DNA of 64,000 bases from Nitrospirota bacterium (GCA_018971525.1 JAGXAR010000006.1:32999-96998), one strand, 5' to 3'. Positions 29,747-39,459 are shown, counted from the stretch's first letter. Numbers and translations: made by a program. Notes: generated from the sequence alone by a model not told the origin.

Positions 29747-31306
29747 ATGAACGGCTCGACACGCAGCTTCTCTCCCTCCCTCGTTGTGGTCACTCTCATG
29801 GAAGTCCTCCTCCTTCTGCTCCCCCTGGGAACTCAGAGTTTCGCACAATCGGAAGAAGACCATCGTGCTGCATGGCTTCGAGCACTCGACAGCCTGTCAG
29901 GCGAACGCATGCTCACCAACGTGGCGACACTCAGCAGTCCTCCATTCAATGGACGCCAAACAGGAACAGCGGACGACACAAACTCAGCGAAGTGGATCGC
30001 GGAGCAATTTCTAGCTTCTGGCCTTTCACCGGCAAGCACCGGCGTTGATCCAGTCATTCCTGGCGGGCCGGACATTGGATACGCGACTGGATTTATGACC
30101 AAAGTAGTCACGGTGCCGAAAATTGCACCGAACCCCCTGCTCCGCATTTCAACAGGCAGTGACTCGCTGACCAAGCAACTCGGGATAGACTATCTCCCCA
30201 CCCTTGATTCACCCTCCGCCGAAGTTCGCGGGCCGATTGTGTTTGTCGGCTATGGAATCGTAGACGCAACGCAGGGCATCGACGACTACGCCGGAGTCGA
30301 TACCACCAACGCCATTATCCTGTTTCTCCGGGGCAAACCCACGCACTACAAGGGAACGATCAGCCACGCAGACAAGGTGCGCCTCGCACGCCAGAAAGGC
30401 GCTCTCGGCTATCTCACGGCCACAGGACCAGTGCTCAGCTCCTATGAAGCGCGACGTGGCGTCACCGGAGAACCAAGTGCCTTTTATGGACTCGCCCCCC
30501 CTTCAGACACACTCCCGGGCGCCTGGATCAGCACCACTCTGGCCGAGCAGATCCTTGCCGCTCCCGATCATACGGAACCAAGTCGGCTGCACGAATTACA
30601 AGAGCAGCTGAATCGGTCTCCTGCCACACAATCGGTCGGCACTGGCCGTTATGGCTCTCTCGATTGGCAGACTCGCTCAGAGGAAGGCGTTCTCATGAAT
30701 GTGCTCGCCTTCTTGCCCGGGAACGATCCGCAGAATACACATGAGATTCTCGTGATCGGCGCGCATCGTGACCACTTCGGACGACAAGCTGGCTTGCTCT
30801 TTCCCGGTGCCGACGATAACGCCTCCGGCACGGCAGTGATGTTGGAAGTCGCCCGCGCAATGGCCAAGGCAGGCGCAAGGGGCAAACGGACTGTCTTGTT
30901 TGTCTCATTCAGCGGAGAGGAACAGGGACTCGTCGGCTCCCGACTCTACCTAGAACGACCGGTCGCGCCGATCGGCTCGACCAAAGCCATGATCAATATC
31001 GACCATGCGGGAATCGGAAACGGACGGCTGACGATCGGGGTGACAGGCTTCGAGAAGAGCGTGGCGCTCGAGGCGGGACAAACAGTTGGTCTTGCAGAGA
31101 AGCTCGATCTCTTCGGATTCTTTCCCGGCGGCGACCACGTGCCATTCAAAGAGGCGGGCATCCCAACCGTCACCATTGTGAGCGGTGGGATCCACCCATA
31201 CTTTCACAAGCCAAGCGATCGCGCCGACACGATTAACCCGGAGATCCTGCAGACTGTGGCGCGGTATGTCCTGTCGTTAACCCGGCATCTGGCCAATGCG
31301 CAATAA
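29747..31306 (+). CDS. Secreted M28 family aminopeptidase with PA domain
   Basis: A 519-residue exported protein: signal peptide (about 1-33), then NGRQTGTADDTNSAKWIAEQF, a PA-like insert (about 130-270, GPIVFVGYGI), and the M28 zinc-peptidase core. Ligands and catalytic residues are visible: VIGAHRDHFG (His), GADDNASGTAVMLE (bridging Asp), SFSGEEQGLVGS (Glu pair), NIDHAG (Asp) and HPYFHKPSD (His). It should act in the periplasm or outside the cell on peptides. It is divergent from the DUF255 gene with 107 bp between. No ribosome site is obvious. Confidence 0.88.
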   Translation: MNGSTRSFSPSLVVVTLMEVLLLLLPLGTQSFAQSEEDHRAAWLRALDSLSGERMLTNVATLSSPPFNGRQTGTADDTNSAKWIAEQFLASGLSPASTGVDPVIPGGPDIGYATGFMTKVVTVPKIAPNPLLRISTGSDSLTKQLGIDYLPTLDSPSAEVRGPIVFVGYGIVDATQGIDDYAGVDTTNAIILFLRGKPTHYKGTISHADKVRLARQKGALGYLTATGPVLSSYEARRGVTGEPSAFYGLAPPSDTLPGAWISTTLAEQILAAPDHTEPSRLHELQEQLNRSPATQSVGTGRYGSLDWQTRSEEGVLMNVLAFLPGNDPQNTHEILVIGAHRDHFGRQAGLLFPGADDNASGTAVMLEVARAMAKAGARGKRTVLFVSFSGEEQGLVGSRLYLERPVAPIGSTKAMINIDHAGIGNGRLTIGVTGFEKSVALEAGQTVGLAEKLDLFGFFPGGDHVPFKEAGIPTVTIVSGGIHPYFHKPSDRADTINPEILQTVARYVLSLTRHLANAQ

Positions 31307-31390
31307 ATGCAGACACAAGGCTTAGGGGAAGAGCGAGAGAACATGCCACCCGCAAGAGGAAACTTCTAGCCTCTCGCCGCAGACCTGAGT

Positions 31391-31864
31391 TTATGGGATC
31401 TCGTCGAGAATGTTTGATTGAATCGATGGCAAGGGCGCTGTTTGGCGAGGAGGACCGGGAAGAACGAGCGGAGAACCGACCTGGTTGGCACCTTGGATGA
31501 GTCCGATCGAGAGTTGCGGCCCCAGCGTGGTCACAGCCCCGCTCCAAGCCTGACCGGTTGTGGGATTCCGAAAGCTGAAGGATTGGAAATTGTTCCCCGG
31601 GTTATACAGAAATCCCTGCGTGCCCTGATTGTCGAGATAGAGATTCCCCGGGCCGGGCAGATTGAACAGTGGCGCGACCCCTCCATCGAATCCACGAACG
31701 CTGGAGATCGATTGGCCCCACACCGGCGAGTCCAGCGATGGGAGGGCGAACAGGAACAGGGCCAGCACAGAAAGCGCCGCGGAAAGCACCGAAACCGGCA
31801 AAATAGTCTGCTTGACCCTATGGCCTTGAAATCTCGTTGCACTTAGTCCATGACAGGCTCGCAT
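31391..31864 (-). CDS. Secreted Gly/Asn-rich protein of unknown function
   Basis: A 157-residue protein with a 20-residue basic N-terminus, a hydrophobic segment (about 20-42) and a probable cleavage after VWGQS. The mature part is rich in Gly, Asn, Pro and Phe (NLPGPGNLYLDNQG, FLYNPGNNFQSFSFRN). No domain recognised. The ATG has no ribosome site, but TATAAT lies 6 bp upstream, so a leaderless transcript is likely. It is divergent from the TolC-like gene with overlapping promoters. Function unknown. Confidence 0.5.
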   Translation of the reverse strand: MRACHGLSATRFQGHRVKQTILPVSVLSAALSVLALFLFALPSLDSPVWGQSISSVRGFDGGVAPLFNLPGPGNLYLDNQGTQGFLYNPGNNFQSFSFRNPTTGQAWSGAVTTLGPQLSIGLIQGANQVGSPLVLPGPPRQTAPLPSIQSNILDEIP

Positions 31865-31900
31865 GAAATCATTATAGTATGAACAAAGACTCCTTGTCGA
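31850..31900. promoter_or_regulatory. Overlapping divergent promoters
   Basis: Plus strand: ATGACA (31850-31855), 17-bp spacer, TATAGT (31873-31878), facing the TolC-like gene. Minus strand: TCGACA (31900-31895), 18-bp spacer, TATAAT (31876-31871), facing the secreted-protein gene. The two -10 boxes share bases 31873-31876, so the two promoters should exclude one another. Confidence 0.5.
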
Positions 31901-31915
31901 TCATAAGGGGGCGTT

Positions 31916-33481
31916 ATGGAACACGGTACCGGAACAATTGGATGGTGGCGCGCATTTGCCTGTGCCGTCAGCATAGGCCTGTACCTGTCACCTGGTCTCA
32001 GTTGGGGTTCGGATGACAGCAAGGCCCCGCCTGTCGAACGACGCGAAACCATCTCCCTCGCCGACGCGGCCATTCGCGCGCTGCAACATAACCTGGACAT
32101 CAACATCAGCCGCCAGACGAAGGACAGCCGGCTGGCCGACATCACCGTTGAACAAGCCAAGTTTGACCCGACCCTGAGCGTGAACGGCCAATACAACCGG
32201 ACCGTGAACCCGCTCAATCGGCCTGTGTTCGGCGGAACCGGCAACAACTTGAGCGGGATTACCACCTTTGATCAGCGCAGCGAGTCCGTCACATTGGATG
32301 CAACGACAAACCTACTGACCGGCGGCAACGTCGATCTGAACTATAGTCCCTCCCGGACAAATGTAAACCAAAACGTCGCCACAGGCTTCCTGTTCAACCC
32401 CGCCTATACAGGTGGTCTCGCACTCACCCTCACGCAACCTCTCCTTCGCAACGCCGGCATTGACGTCACCAAAACGTTCATCCGCGTCGCACAGAATAAT
32501 GCCACCGTGGAAGAACATGTCTTTCGCGATCGCGTCCTCACCGTCCTGGCCACCGTGGAACAGACCTATTGGGAAGTCGTCTTCGCCAATGAGAATCTGA
32601 AAGTCGCTGAAGCCGCCTTAAAGGCCGCGCAAGAACTCTTGGCCAGCAACCGCGCGAAGGCAAAGGCCGGCGTCATGTCGATCGTCGATGTCCTGCAAGC
32701 CGAAGCAGCCGTCGCATCGCGGGTCGAGCAAGTACTGGTCGCGGATAAAACGATTCGAGACCAGGAAGATCAGCTGCGCCGCTTGCTCAATCCGGCGGAA
32801 GAAGACCTGCGTCAAGATCTCCGCTTGACTCCCCTCGACAAGCCGACCGTAACCTTGGAACCCATCAGCCTGCAGGAAGCCATCGACATCGCCATCGATC
32901 AGCGTCCCGAAATCGTCCAGGCGAAGAAGAATATGGAGTCGAGCGATCTCAACACTAAGTTTGCCAAAAATCAGATTCTCCCGACTTTGTCGTTTCAAGG
33001 CACCATGGGACTTGCGGGACTGGGGAAAGACTACAACAACTCGGTGAGCAACAACTTCAACGGCGATTTCTATAATTATGGAGCAGGCCTCGTTTTGAGC
33101 TACCCCCTCGGAAACCGCTCAGCCTGGAGCACCTACAACAAGCGGCAACTGGAGGCGAAAAACGCGGAAGCGTCGCTCGTGAGCGTGCGGCAGCAAATCA
33201 TCGTGGGTGTGCGCGAAGCCGTCCGGCGCGTCCAAACAGATTTTAAGCGGATCGAAACGACCAGATCGGCCAGAATCATGGGTGAGAAACAACTGCAGGC
33301 AGAGCAAGAGCGCCTGAAGGTGGGGCTGAGCATGACCCGCTTTGTCCTCGACTTCCAACGCGATCTCGCGACGGCCCAAGGGAACGAATTACGCGCCATA
33401 GTCGACTACAACAAATCCCTCTCCAACCTCGCGCGGCACAAAGCCACCACACTCGAACGGTATAATCTCCAACTGAACTGA
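31916..33481 (+). CDS. TolC family outer membrane protein
   Basis: A 521-residue outer-membrane efflux-type protein. Signal peptide (about 1-30), then duplicated long coiled-coil halves typical of TolC/OEP: TISLADAAIRALQHNLDINIS, and the second repeat ISLQEAIDIAIDQRPEIVQAKKNMES, with alternating Leu/Ala heptads (AALKAAQELLASNRAKAKAGVMS). AAGGGGG precedes the ATG. There is no pump or periplasmic adaptor gene beside it; it is followed by a CPBP-like gene. Substrate cannot be inferred. Confidence 0.88.
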   Translation: MEHGTGTIGWWRAFACAVSIGLYLSPGLSWGSDDSKAPPVERRETISLADAAIRALQHNLDINISRQTKDSRLADITVEQAKFDPTLSVNGQYNRTVNPLNRPVFGGTGNNLSGITTFDQRSESVTLDATTNLLTGGNVDLNYSPSRTNVNQNVATGFLFNPAYTGGLALTLTQPLLRNAGIDVTKTFIRVAQNNATVEEHVFRDRVLTVLATVEQTYWEVVFANENLKVAEAALKAAQELLASNRAKAKAGVMSIVDVLQAEAAVASRVEQVLVADKTIRDQEDQLRRLLNPAEEDLRQDLRLTPLDKPTVTLEPISLQEAIDIAIDQRPEIVQAKKNMESSDLNTKFAKNQILPTLSFQGTMGLAGLGKDYNNSVSNNFNGDFYNYGAGLVLSYPLGNRSAWSTYNKRQLEAKNAEASLVSVRQQIIVGVREAVRRVQTDFKRIETTRSARIMGEKQLQAEQERLKVGLSMTRFVLDFQRDLATAQGNELRAIVDYNKSLSNLARHKATTLERYNLQLN

Positions 33482-33489
33482 CGACCTCC

Positions 33490-34206
33490 ATGATGGCGCC
33501 TGAGCCTGGTCCGCACGCGACACCGACTCAGGCCGAAGAACGGGGAGCAGCCCTCGCGCTGCTCCCCATCGCCGCAACCCTCGACTTCTACGCCCTTCCT
33601 GACTCGTTCCGGGAACAGACACTCGTCCAATTCGCGCCACAGCTCGTCGCCTATCTTGCCTTCGGCCTCTGGGCCACGCACAACCAGGCCATGGCCGCCC
33701 GAGTTGGGTTGCGGTTCTGCGGACTCCGGGCTGGCATACGTTGGGGAGTGCTCACCGGCCTGCTGCTCGGCTGTTTCAACACCCTGATCATCCTCAGGGT
33801 AGTCCCACACCTGGGGTACGACATTACCTTCCTGAAGGCCACGCCTCACGCCCAGCTGCCGGTCTTGCTCATGATCCCCTGGTTCATCTGCGGCATTGCG
33901 CTCTTTGTCGAAATCAACTTTCGAGGTTTTATACTGGGACGGCTGCTCGTTTGGGGAAGGCAACTACTCGGTCCGAAATTATCCCCGCTGGTGGGAACAA
34001 TCGCCGTGGGCATCAGCGCGATCACGTTTGCATTCGACCCCTTCATGGTGAATACTTTCCAGCATCTTCATTGGATCGCTCTATGGGACGGTCTCATCTG
34101 GGGAATCATCTGGTTGAAGACCAAAAACCTCTATGCAACGATTGTCGCCCACGCCGTGGAAGTGATGCTGATGTATTGTGCCCTCCGCGCCACCCTCATG
34201 CCGTGA
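33490..34206 (+). CDS. CPBP-like intramembrane metalloprotease family protein
   Basis: A 238-residue membrane protein with about six hydrophobic helices. The end has the CPBP pattern: VEINFRGFILGRLL (in place of the usual EExxxR motif, only one Glu and an Arg are kept), TFAFDPFMV, and LYATIVAHAVEVM with a His. In active CPBP proteases two Glu, and two His in separate helices, bind metal; here the second Glu is Asn and the FxxxH His is not obvious, so activity is doubtful. It starts 8 bp after the TolC-like gene. Confidence 0.6.
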   Translation: MMAPEPGPHATPTQAEERGAALALLPIAATLDFYALPDSFREQTLVQFAPQLVAYLAFGLWATHNQAMAARVGLRFCGLRAGIRWGVLTGLLLGCFNTLIILRVVPHLGYDITFLKATPHAQLPVLLMIPWFICGIALFVEINFRGFILGRLLVWGRQLLGPKLSPLVGTIAVGISAITFAFDPFMVNTFQHLHWIALWDGLIWGIIWLKTKNLYATIVAHAVEVMLMYCALRATLMP

Positions 34207-34213
34207 GCAGCCC

Positions 34214-35233
34214 GTGAACCCCTCATTCTCCAGTTTTCTGGTGAACGACGTCTTCGGGGATCCCGGAGTCTACGTGGAGGTCCGCTGGTCGAAGCGGGCA
34301 CTGCTGTTTGACCTGGGCCACAATGACGTGCTGGGGGCAACGAGGCTCCTGCGTGCCAACGACATATTCATTTCCCACACGCACGTGGACCACTTCATCG
34401 GCTTCGATGCAGTCCTGCGAGTGGCTTTGGGGCGAGGCAAGACCGTCCGACTATTCGGTCCTCCCGGACTTATCAACAATGTGCATGGCAAATTGCAAGG
34501 CTACACATGGAATCTGGTTGACGGGTATCCACTGACCCTCGACGTCCAGGAGTTTCACCCTCAGGAAATCCGGCGGACATTGTTCCGCGCAATCGACTGG
34601 TTCCGCCCGGATGGACAACCGGCCCGCCCTCTCGCGCCGGAACCGTCCACAGGCCAATTCACGGTCCTCAACGATCCCATGTTCACCGTGAGCGCGGTCT
34701 CCTTGAACCATCGCATTCCCTCGTTTGCCTATTCCCTGGAGGAGCAATTCCACATCAATGTGAACAAGCAGAAACTCCGCGAGGCGGACCTGCCGGTCGG
34801 TTCCTGGCTCAAAGACGTAAAACAGCACATCTGGCAGGGTCAACCGGACGAATTCCGCTTTACAGCCACACTCTATGACGAGCACCACCGCGAGGAGCGG
34901 GAGCTGGTGTTGGGCGAGATCAAAGAACGATTCTGCACCATCTCACGGGGGCAGAAAATCGCCTACGTCGTCGATGCCCGGTTCGATGAAGAGAATGAAG
35001 CCAAAATCATTTCCCTCGCAAGGGACGCAGACGTGTTCTACTGCGAATCGCCCTACCTGGACGCTGACGCCGAGAAGGCCCGCAGCCGGTATCACCTGAC
35101 AGCCAGACAGGCAGGCCTCATGGCACGCAAAGCCCAGGTGCGCAACTTGGTTGTCTTTCACTTCTCACCCCGCTATACCGGACAAGGCGAGGCCTTGGAG
35201 CGCGAGGCGATGGAAGCGTTTCAAGGAATCTGA
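34214..35233 (+). CDS. Metallo-beta-lactamase fold hydrolase (RNase Z-like)
   Basis: A 339-residue protein. The metal site motif FISHTHVDHFIGFD (HxHxDH) is intact near residue 50; further ligands appear in VSLNHRIPSFAY, in YVVDARFDEEN, and in LVVFHFSPRY near the C-terminus. The layout resembles RNase Z/ElaC and related phosphodiesterases, but with an insert of about 70 residues in the middle. Start is uncertain: GTG 34214 keeps it after the upstream stop; another frame-open start is at 34178. The following DUF3147 gene is 12 bp away. Confidence 0.75.
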   Translation: MNPSFSSFLVNDVFGDPGVYVEVRWSKRALLFDLGHNDVLGATRLLRANDIFISHTHVDHFIGFDAVLRVALGRGKTVRLFGPPGLINNVHGKLQGYTWNLVDGYPLTLDVQEFHPQEIRRTLFRAIDWFRPDGQPARPLAPEPSTGQFTVLNDPMFTVSAVSLNHRIPSFAYSLEEQFHINVNKQKLREADLPVGSWLKDVKQHIWQGQPDEFRFTATLYDEHHREERELVLGEIKERFCTISRGQKIAYVVDARFDEENEAKIISLARDADVFYCESPYLDADAEKARSRYHLTARQAGLMARKAQVRNLVVFHFSPRYTGQGEALEREAMEAFQGI

Positions 35234-35245
35234 GGAGGACGCAAC

Positions 35246-35584
35246 GTGAATGACGTCGTAAAGTATGCAGTGTATTTTCTAATGGGCGGCACCATCGTCA
35301 GCGTCTCAACCTACCTCGGGTCTCAAGGCCGTTCGTTTCTCGCCGCCTTTGCCAGTACATTTCCGGCCATCACGGGCGCGACGTTTATTCTAATTTATCT
35401 AAACGGCGGCAGCGAGTCGTTGGTGGGATATGCGAAGAACCTCTTGTGGTTTGTGCCGCCCTGGATCGTGTACGTCATCTCCATGATTCATGGCGTTCCG
35501 CGGATCGGGTTCTGGCCGGCCATGGCCCTGTCCATGACGCTGTATTTCGGTTGTGTCGGGCTACTCAAGCTTGCCATCCGATAA
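35246..35584 (+). CDS. DUF3147 family membrane protein
   Basis: A 112-residue protein with about four membrane helices, GTG start after GAGGAGG. KYAVYFLMGGTIVSVSTYLGSQG at the N-terminus and FILIYLNGGSES match DUF3147 as I know it. It ends the TolC-CPBP-MBL-DUF3147 run on the plus strand. Role unknown. Confidence 0.65.
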   Translation: MNDVVKYAVYFLMGGTIVSVSTYLGSQGRSFLAAFASTFPAITGATFILIYLNGGSESLVGYAKNLLWFVPPWIVYVISMIHGVPRIGFWPAMALSMTLYFGCVGLLKLAIR

Positions 35585-35635
35585 CCTCCCGCTACCGTAG
35601 AGATCCACACCCTTCGCGATCTTGCGCATCTCCGC

Positions 35636-35845
35636 TCCCAGCAGGCTGCGGAAAAAGCATTTCGGGGCGGCAACACTTCGATGGCCTGCACGTCTCGGAC
35701 AAGAGGGCAATACCCTCGCAGGAACGCCGCGCGAGGCAGACGGGACGAGCGAGACGGGCCAAACGAGGTGGGAGCCCCATCTGTCCACGTTGCGCCTTTC
35801 TCGCGTATCTCGCGCTTCACGCGGCACGGTCTATGGCTGCCGTTG
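35636..35845. repeat. Repeat-derived intergenic sequence
   Basis: The space between the convergent DUF3147 and unknown genes starts with CCCAGCAGGCTGCGGAAAAAG, a variant of the dispersed-repeat end, followed by low-complexity G/C/A-rich sequence (GAGGCAGACGGGACGAGCGAGACGGG and a pyrimidine-rich counterpart near 35800). No matching right end is clear. I read it as a decayed repeat, with no gene. Confidence 0.5.
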
Positions 35846-35881
35846 AATTGGAATCGAATGGAAGCCGGACGAACGTCCGTA

Positions 35882-36460
35882 CTAGGCCAGGTGACTGAAG
35901 TGTAACCGATTCATTTCACGCATCGCCGATACCAGCCGATCGATGGCGGCGGTGACGCATTGACTCGCTTCGTGCGAGGGCCCTTTGCCGCCGGCCCAAA
36001 TATCGGGAGGATGCTCGATCTCACATACATTCTGGCAAAACCGGGTAATGGACTGTTTCCAATAGGTCGGGTCGGCGGCTTCGTCGAGGAAGTGTTCCCG
36101 ATCCTTCGTAAAAGGCGCATCGAACTGCTTGGCCCGCATCTGCCACATCTGCTCCATCGCGTTCTGCCGTTCTTGGCTGAACTGAAGCCCCGTGGCTTTT
36201 TCGTTCAACGCAGCAAAGAGTCCCCCGATCACCCGTTCGACATGCGACTCGGGAAACGCGCCGACACAGGCTTGCACGATAAGGTATTTGTGAAAAATAA
36301 AGACCTCGGCGCTGATGCGAGCCTCGTTGGCCGAGGGATCGTAGGCCCGGGCCAGTTCTTTCATCGCATCGGCTGAGGCGCCCTCAAGACTCGCGCCCAG
36401 CAACCCCGCGAGTTGACGTCCGAGTCCCATGTAATCCACTGGAGTAGCAGCCTGTGTCAT
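35882..36460 (-). CDS. Conserved-looking cytosolic protein of unknown function
   Basis: A 192-residue protein, ATG 36460 after AGGAAG. Mostly helical by composition, with segments FHKYLIVQACVGAFPESHVERVIGGLF and ITRFCQNVCEIEHPPDIWAGG; three Cys and several His are present but no recognisable metal motif. No signal peptide or membrane helix. It is divergent from uvrA, 188 bp apart, and convergent with DUF3147. I do not recognise it. Confidence 0.5.
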   Translation of the reverse strand: MTQAATPVDYMGLGRQLAGLLGASLEGASADAMKELARAYDPSANEARISAEVFIFHKYLIVQACVGAFPESHVERVIGGLFAALNEKATGLQFSQERQNAMEQMWQMRAKQFDAPFTKDREHFLDEAADPTYWKQSITRFCQNVCEIEHPPDIWAGGKGPSHEASQCVTAAIDRLVSAMREMNRLHFSHLA

Positions 36461-36589
36461 GATGGATCGTTTCTTCCTGTGAGCAGCGTCCACGCCGAGC
36501 GTAATCGAGGTGAGAAGAAATTGCCAGGAAATAGTCAGACGGCTCCGGGGAAACGACTCTTCCCTATCCCCCACCCCCTCGATCCGTCC

Positions 36590-36618
36590 TTGAACCCCTG
36601 CAGCTGGATTGTTACGAT
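36590..36618 (+). promoter_or_regulatory. Putative uvrA promoter
   Basis: TTGAAC, a 17-bp spacer and TACGAT lie 30 bp upstream of the uvrA ATG. Each box matches four of six consensus bases, so this is modest support. No LexA-type box was seen. Confidence 0.35.
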
Positions 36619-36648
36619 ACCCCTTCTTCCTTTCCTCGCAACCAATCT

Positions 36649-39459
36649 ATGGCAAGCATAAGACAGCCTCTCGTTCCTTCCAGCGACCTGATCGTCGAAG
36701 GAGCACGGCAAAACAATCTCAAGAACATCTCGCTGCGCATCCCCCACAATCAGGTCACGGCCATCACGGGCGTATCAGGATCGGGGAAATCCTCTCTCGC
36801 GTTCGACACGCTGTTCGCCGAAGGCCAATGGCGCTATGTGGAATCGCTTTCCACCTATGCCCGCATGTTTCTCGACAAGGTCAATCGGCCCGATGTCGAC
36901 CGGCTGATCAACGTCCGCCCCGCCATAGCGATCGAGCAGAAGAACCCCATCCGCACCGCCCGCTCGACCGTCGGAACCACGACCGAGATTGCCGACCTCC
37001 TGCGACTCCTGTTCGCCAAATTAGGCCATCCGGTCTGCCCCGATTGCGGCATTGATGCGCGCAGCTTTCACCCCGGCAGCGTCGCCGACGACCTCCTGAA
37101 CCATTGCTCCGACACACGAGCGATGATCCTCTTTCCTGTCAAAGCGCCGGCGCCGAAACAGGACCAGACCTTTCTCCAATCGCTGTTGCTGCGCGGGTTC
37201 ACCAGAGTGCAGTGCTGCGAGGAAATCCTCGACCTCCACGAGATCCACAGCCTTCCCAAAACCAAGCCGGACACACTGCATGTAGTCCTTGATCGGCTCG
37301 TGATCCGGGAAGACAACCGATCCCGCCTCGTCGAAGCGATCGAAACCGCGTTTCGCGAGGGGGAGGGCCTGTGCCGCGTAGAGGTCATCGACCAGGGACC
37401 CAGAACCTACAGCACGGACTTTCGCTGTCAACAATGCGGCCGAACATTCGAACCGATTCGTCCGGTCCTCTTTTCCTTTAACAATCCACTCGGCGCCTGT
37501 CCCGAGTGCAAAGGATTCGGCAATATTCTTCGTTACGATCCCGACCTCGTCATTCCCGACCACAGCAAGTCCCTGGCCCAAGGCGCGATTGAGCCCTGGA
37601 GCAAACCGAGCGGCGATTGGTGGCAGAAGCAAATGTTGCTCTCCATGAAGCGGCGTGGAGTCGACCTCACCATCCCCTACAAGGACCTGCCACAGAATAT
37701 CCAGCAGATGCTCTGGCAGGGAGAAGGCAAGCTGGAGGGCGTGCAACAGTTTTTCGAATACTTGGAAGGGAAGCGCTACAAGTTGCACGTGCGCGTCATG
37801 CTCAGCCGCTACCGGACACCGGTCCCCTGCCCGGCCTGTGAGGGGTCTCGACTCAGACCGGACGCGCGCTACGTGAAGATCGCGGGCACAGACATTCATG
37901 CGCTTTCTACTCTCACGATCGAAGAAGCTGCCGCCTGGATCACATCCCTCACCCTCTCTCTTCATGAAGAGCAGGTCGCCCGCGACATCCTCAGGCAACT
38001 GACGGACAAGCTTGGCTTTCTCCTACGCGTAGGCCTCAGCTATCTGACTCTCTCCCGTCAGACCCGTACGCTCTCGGGAGGAGAGGCCCAGCGCGCGGCC
38101 TTGGCCAATCAACTCGGTGCGCACCTGGTCGGCACGCTGTACGTCCTCGACGAACCGACCATCGGCCTCCACCCGCGTGACACCGCGACGCTCGCCGGCA
38201 TCCTGCGAGAGCTGGCAGTCCAAGGCAACACGGTGGTCGTCGTCGAACATGATCGCCAGATGATGCTGGCGGCCGACTATCTCGTCGAGCTGGGCCCCTT
38301 ATCAGGCGAGAAGGGCGGCGAGGTGATCTGCGCAGCACCACAACAGGAATTCATTGCAGACCGGCGGTCAATCACGGCGCGCTACCTGCGTGGCGAAGAC
38401 GAGATTGCGACCCCACGGTATCGACGGAAAGGATCAGGAAAAATTCTTGTTATCGCGGGGGCTTGCGAGCACAACCTCAAGGATCTCTTTGTTAGAATTC
38501 CGCTCGGCATGTTGATCTGTGTCACGGGCCTCTCGGGGTCAGGCAAGAGCACGTTGGTCGAAGACACGCTCTACCGAGCCGTCGCCCGTGCCTTTCGTGT
38601 CGAGTCACTGCCAATGGGCAAGTTTCGCGCGATTAAGGGGATCGAACATCTGACCGGCATCAAGCTCATCGATCAGGAACCGATCGGTCGAACGCCGCGC
38701 TCGAATCCGATCACTTACCTTAAAGCGTTTGATGAGGTTCGCTCCCTCTTCGCCTCTGAGCGCGATGCGCTCCGGCGCGGGCTCACACCGGGCCATTTCT
38801 CCTTCAATACCACCGGGGGCCGGTGCGACCGATGCGAAGGGAGCGGCGTCGAGAAACTTGAGATGTATTTCTTTGAAGATATCTATGCCACCTGCGAAAC
38901 CTGCGACGGAAAGCGATTCAAACCGGACGTCCTCTCCGTTCGCTATCGCGGGAAAACGATTCATGAAGTGCTGCAAATGACCGTCGACGAAGCGCTGGGA
39001 TTTTTTAGCGGTTCCCCCAAGCTCACGGAGAAACTCCGCCTGCTCTCCTCCATCGGGCTCGGTTATCTCCGGCTCGGCCAATCCGCGACGACACTCTCGG
39101 GCGGCGAGGCCCAGCGGTTGAAAATCGCCGCCGAACTCAAAGACGCATCCGCGAAGAATGTGCTCTACATCATGGACGAACCGACCACTGGGCTGCACGT
39201 CGAGGATATCAAGAAACTCCTGGCGATACTGCAGAAGCTGGTGGACAGCGGCAATACCGTGGTGGTCGTGGAACACAATCTGGATGTGATCAAAAGCGCC
39301 GATTGGATTATCGACCTGGGACCGGAGGGCGGGGCAGCGGGCGGACAGATTGTGGCAGAAGGACGACCGGAACAGGTGGCGAAAGTGACGGCCTCTCATA
39401 CCGGACAATTTCTCGCCCCCCTGCTTGCTGATGAACGGAGGGCACGCCAGCCCCTATAG
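36649..39459 (+). CDS. uvrA: Excinuclease ABC subunit A
   Basis: UvrA is the ABC-type damage sensor that loads UvrB. The 936-residue protein has both ATPase halves: first Walker A GVSGSGKSSLAFDTLFAEGQ (about 41-60), second GLSGSGKSTLVEDTLY (about 628-643), signatures RTLSGGEAQR and TTLSGGEAQR, and Walker B VLDEPTIGLHPRD and IMDEPTTGLH. Zinc-finger Cys pairs are present (CQQCGRTF..CPECKGFG; CDRCEGSG..CETCDGKRF). Length is normal for UvrA. It has no clear ribosome site. Its stop overlaps the convergent lipoprotein gene by 6 bp. Confidence 0.96.
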   Translation: MASIRQPLVPSSDLIVEGARQNNLKNISLRIPHNQVTAITGVSGSGKSSLAFDTLFAEGQWRYVESLSTYARMFLDKVNRPDVDRLINVRPAIAIEQKNPIRTARSTVGTTTEIADLLRLLFAKLGHPVCPDCGIDARSFHPGSVADDLLNHCSDTRAMILFPVKAPAPKQDQTFLQSLLLRGFTRVQCCEEILDLHEIHSLPKTKPDTLHVVLDRLVIREDNRSRLVEAIETAFREGEGLCRVEVIDQGPRTYSTDFRCQQCGRTFEPIRPVLFSFNNPLGACPECKGFGNILRYDPDLVIPDHSKSLAQGAIEPWSKPSGDWWQKQMLLSMKRRGVDLTIPYKDLPQNIQQMLWQGEGKLEGVQQFFEYLEGKRYKLHVRVMLSRYRTPVPCPACEGSRLRPDARYVKIAGTDIHALSTLTIEEAAAWITSLTLSLHEEQVARDILRQLTDKLGFLLRVGLSYLTLSRQTRTLSGGEAQRAALANQLGAHLVGTLYVLDEPTIGLHPRDTATLAGILRELAVQGNTVVVVEHDRQMMLAADYLVELGPLSGEKGGEVICAAPQQEFIADRRSITARYLRGEDEIATPRYRRKGSGKILVIAGACEHNLKDLFVRIPLGMLICVTGLSGSGKSTLVEDTLYRAVARAFRVESLPMGKFRAIKGIEHLTGIKLIDQEPIGRTPRSNPITYLKAFDEVRSLFASERDALRRGLTPGHFSFNTTGGRCDRCEGSGVEKLEMYFFEDIYATCETCDGKRFKPDVLSVRYRGKTIHEVLQMTVDEALGFFSGSPKLTEKLRLLSSIGLGYLRLGQSATTLSGGEAQRLKIAAELKDASAKNVLYIMDEPTTGLHVEDIKKLLAILQKLVDSGNTVVVVEHNLDVIKSADWIIDLGPEGGAAGGQIVAEGRPEQVAKVTASHTGQFLAPLLADERRARQPL

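Noticed and set aside
33490..34206. Active CAAX-type protease
   Set aside because: One of the two conserved Glu residues is replaced and a second metal His is unclear; kept only as CPBP-like.
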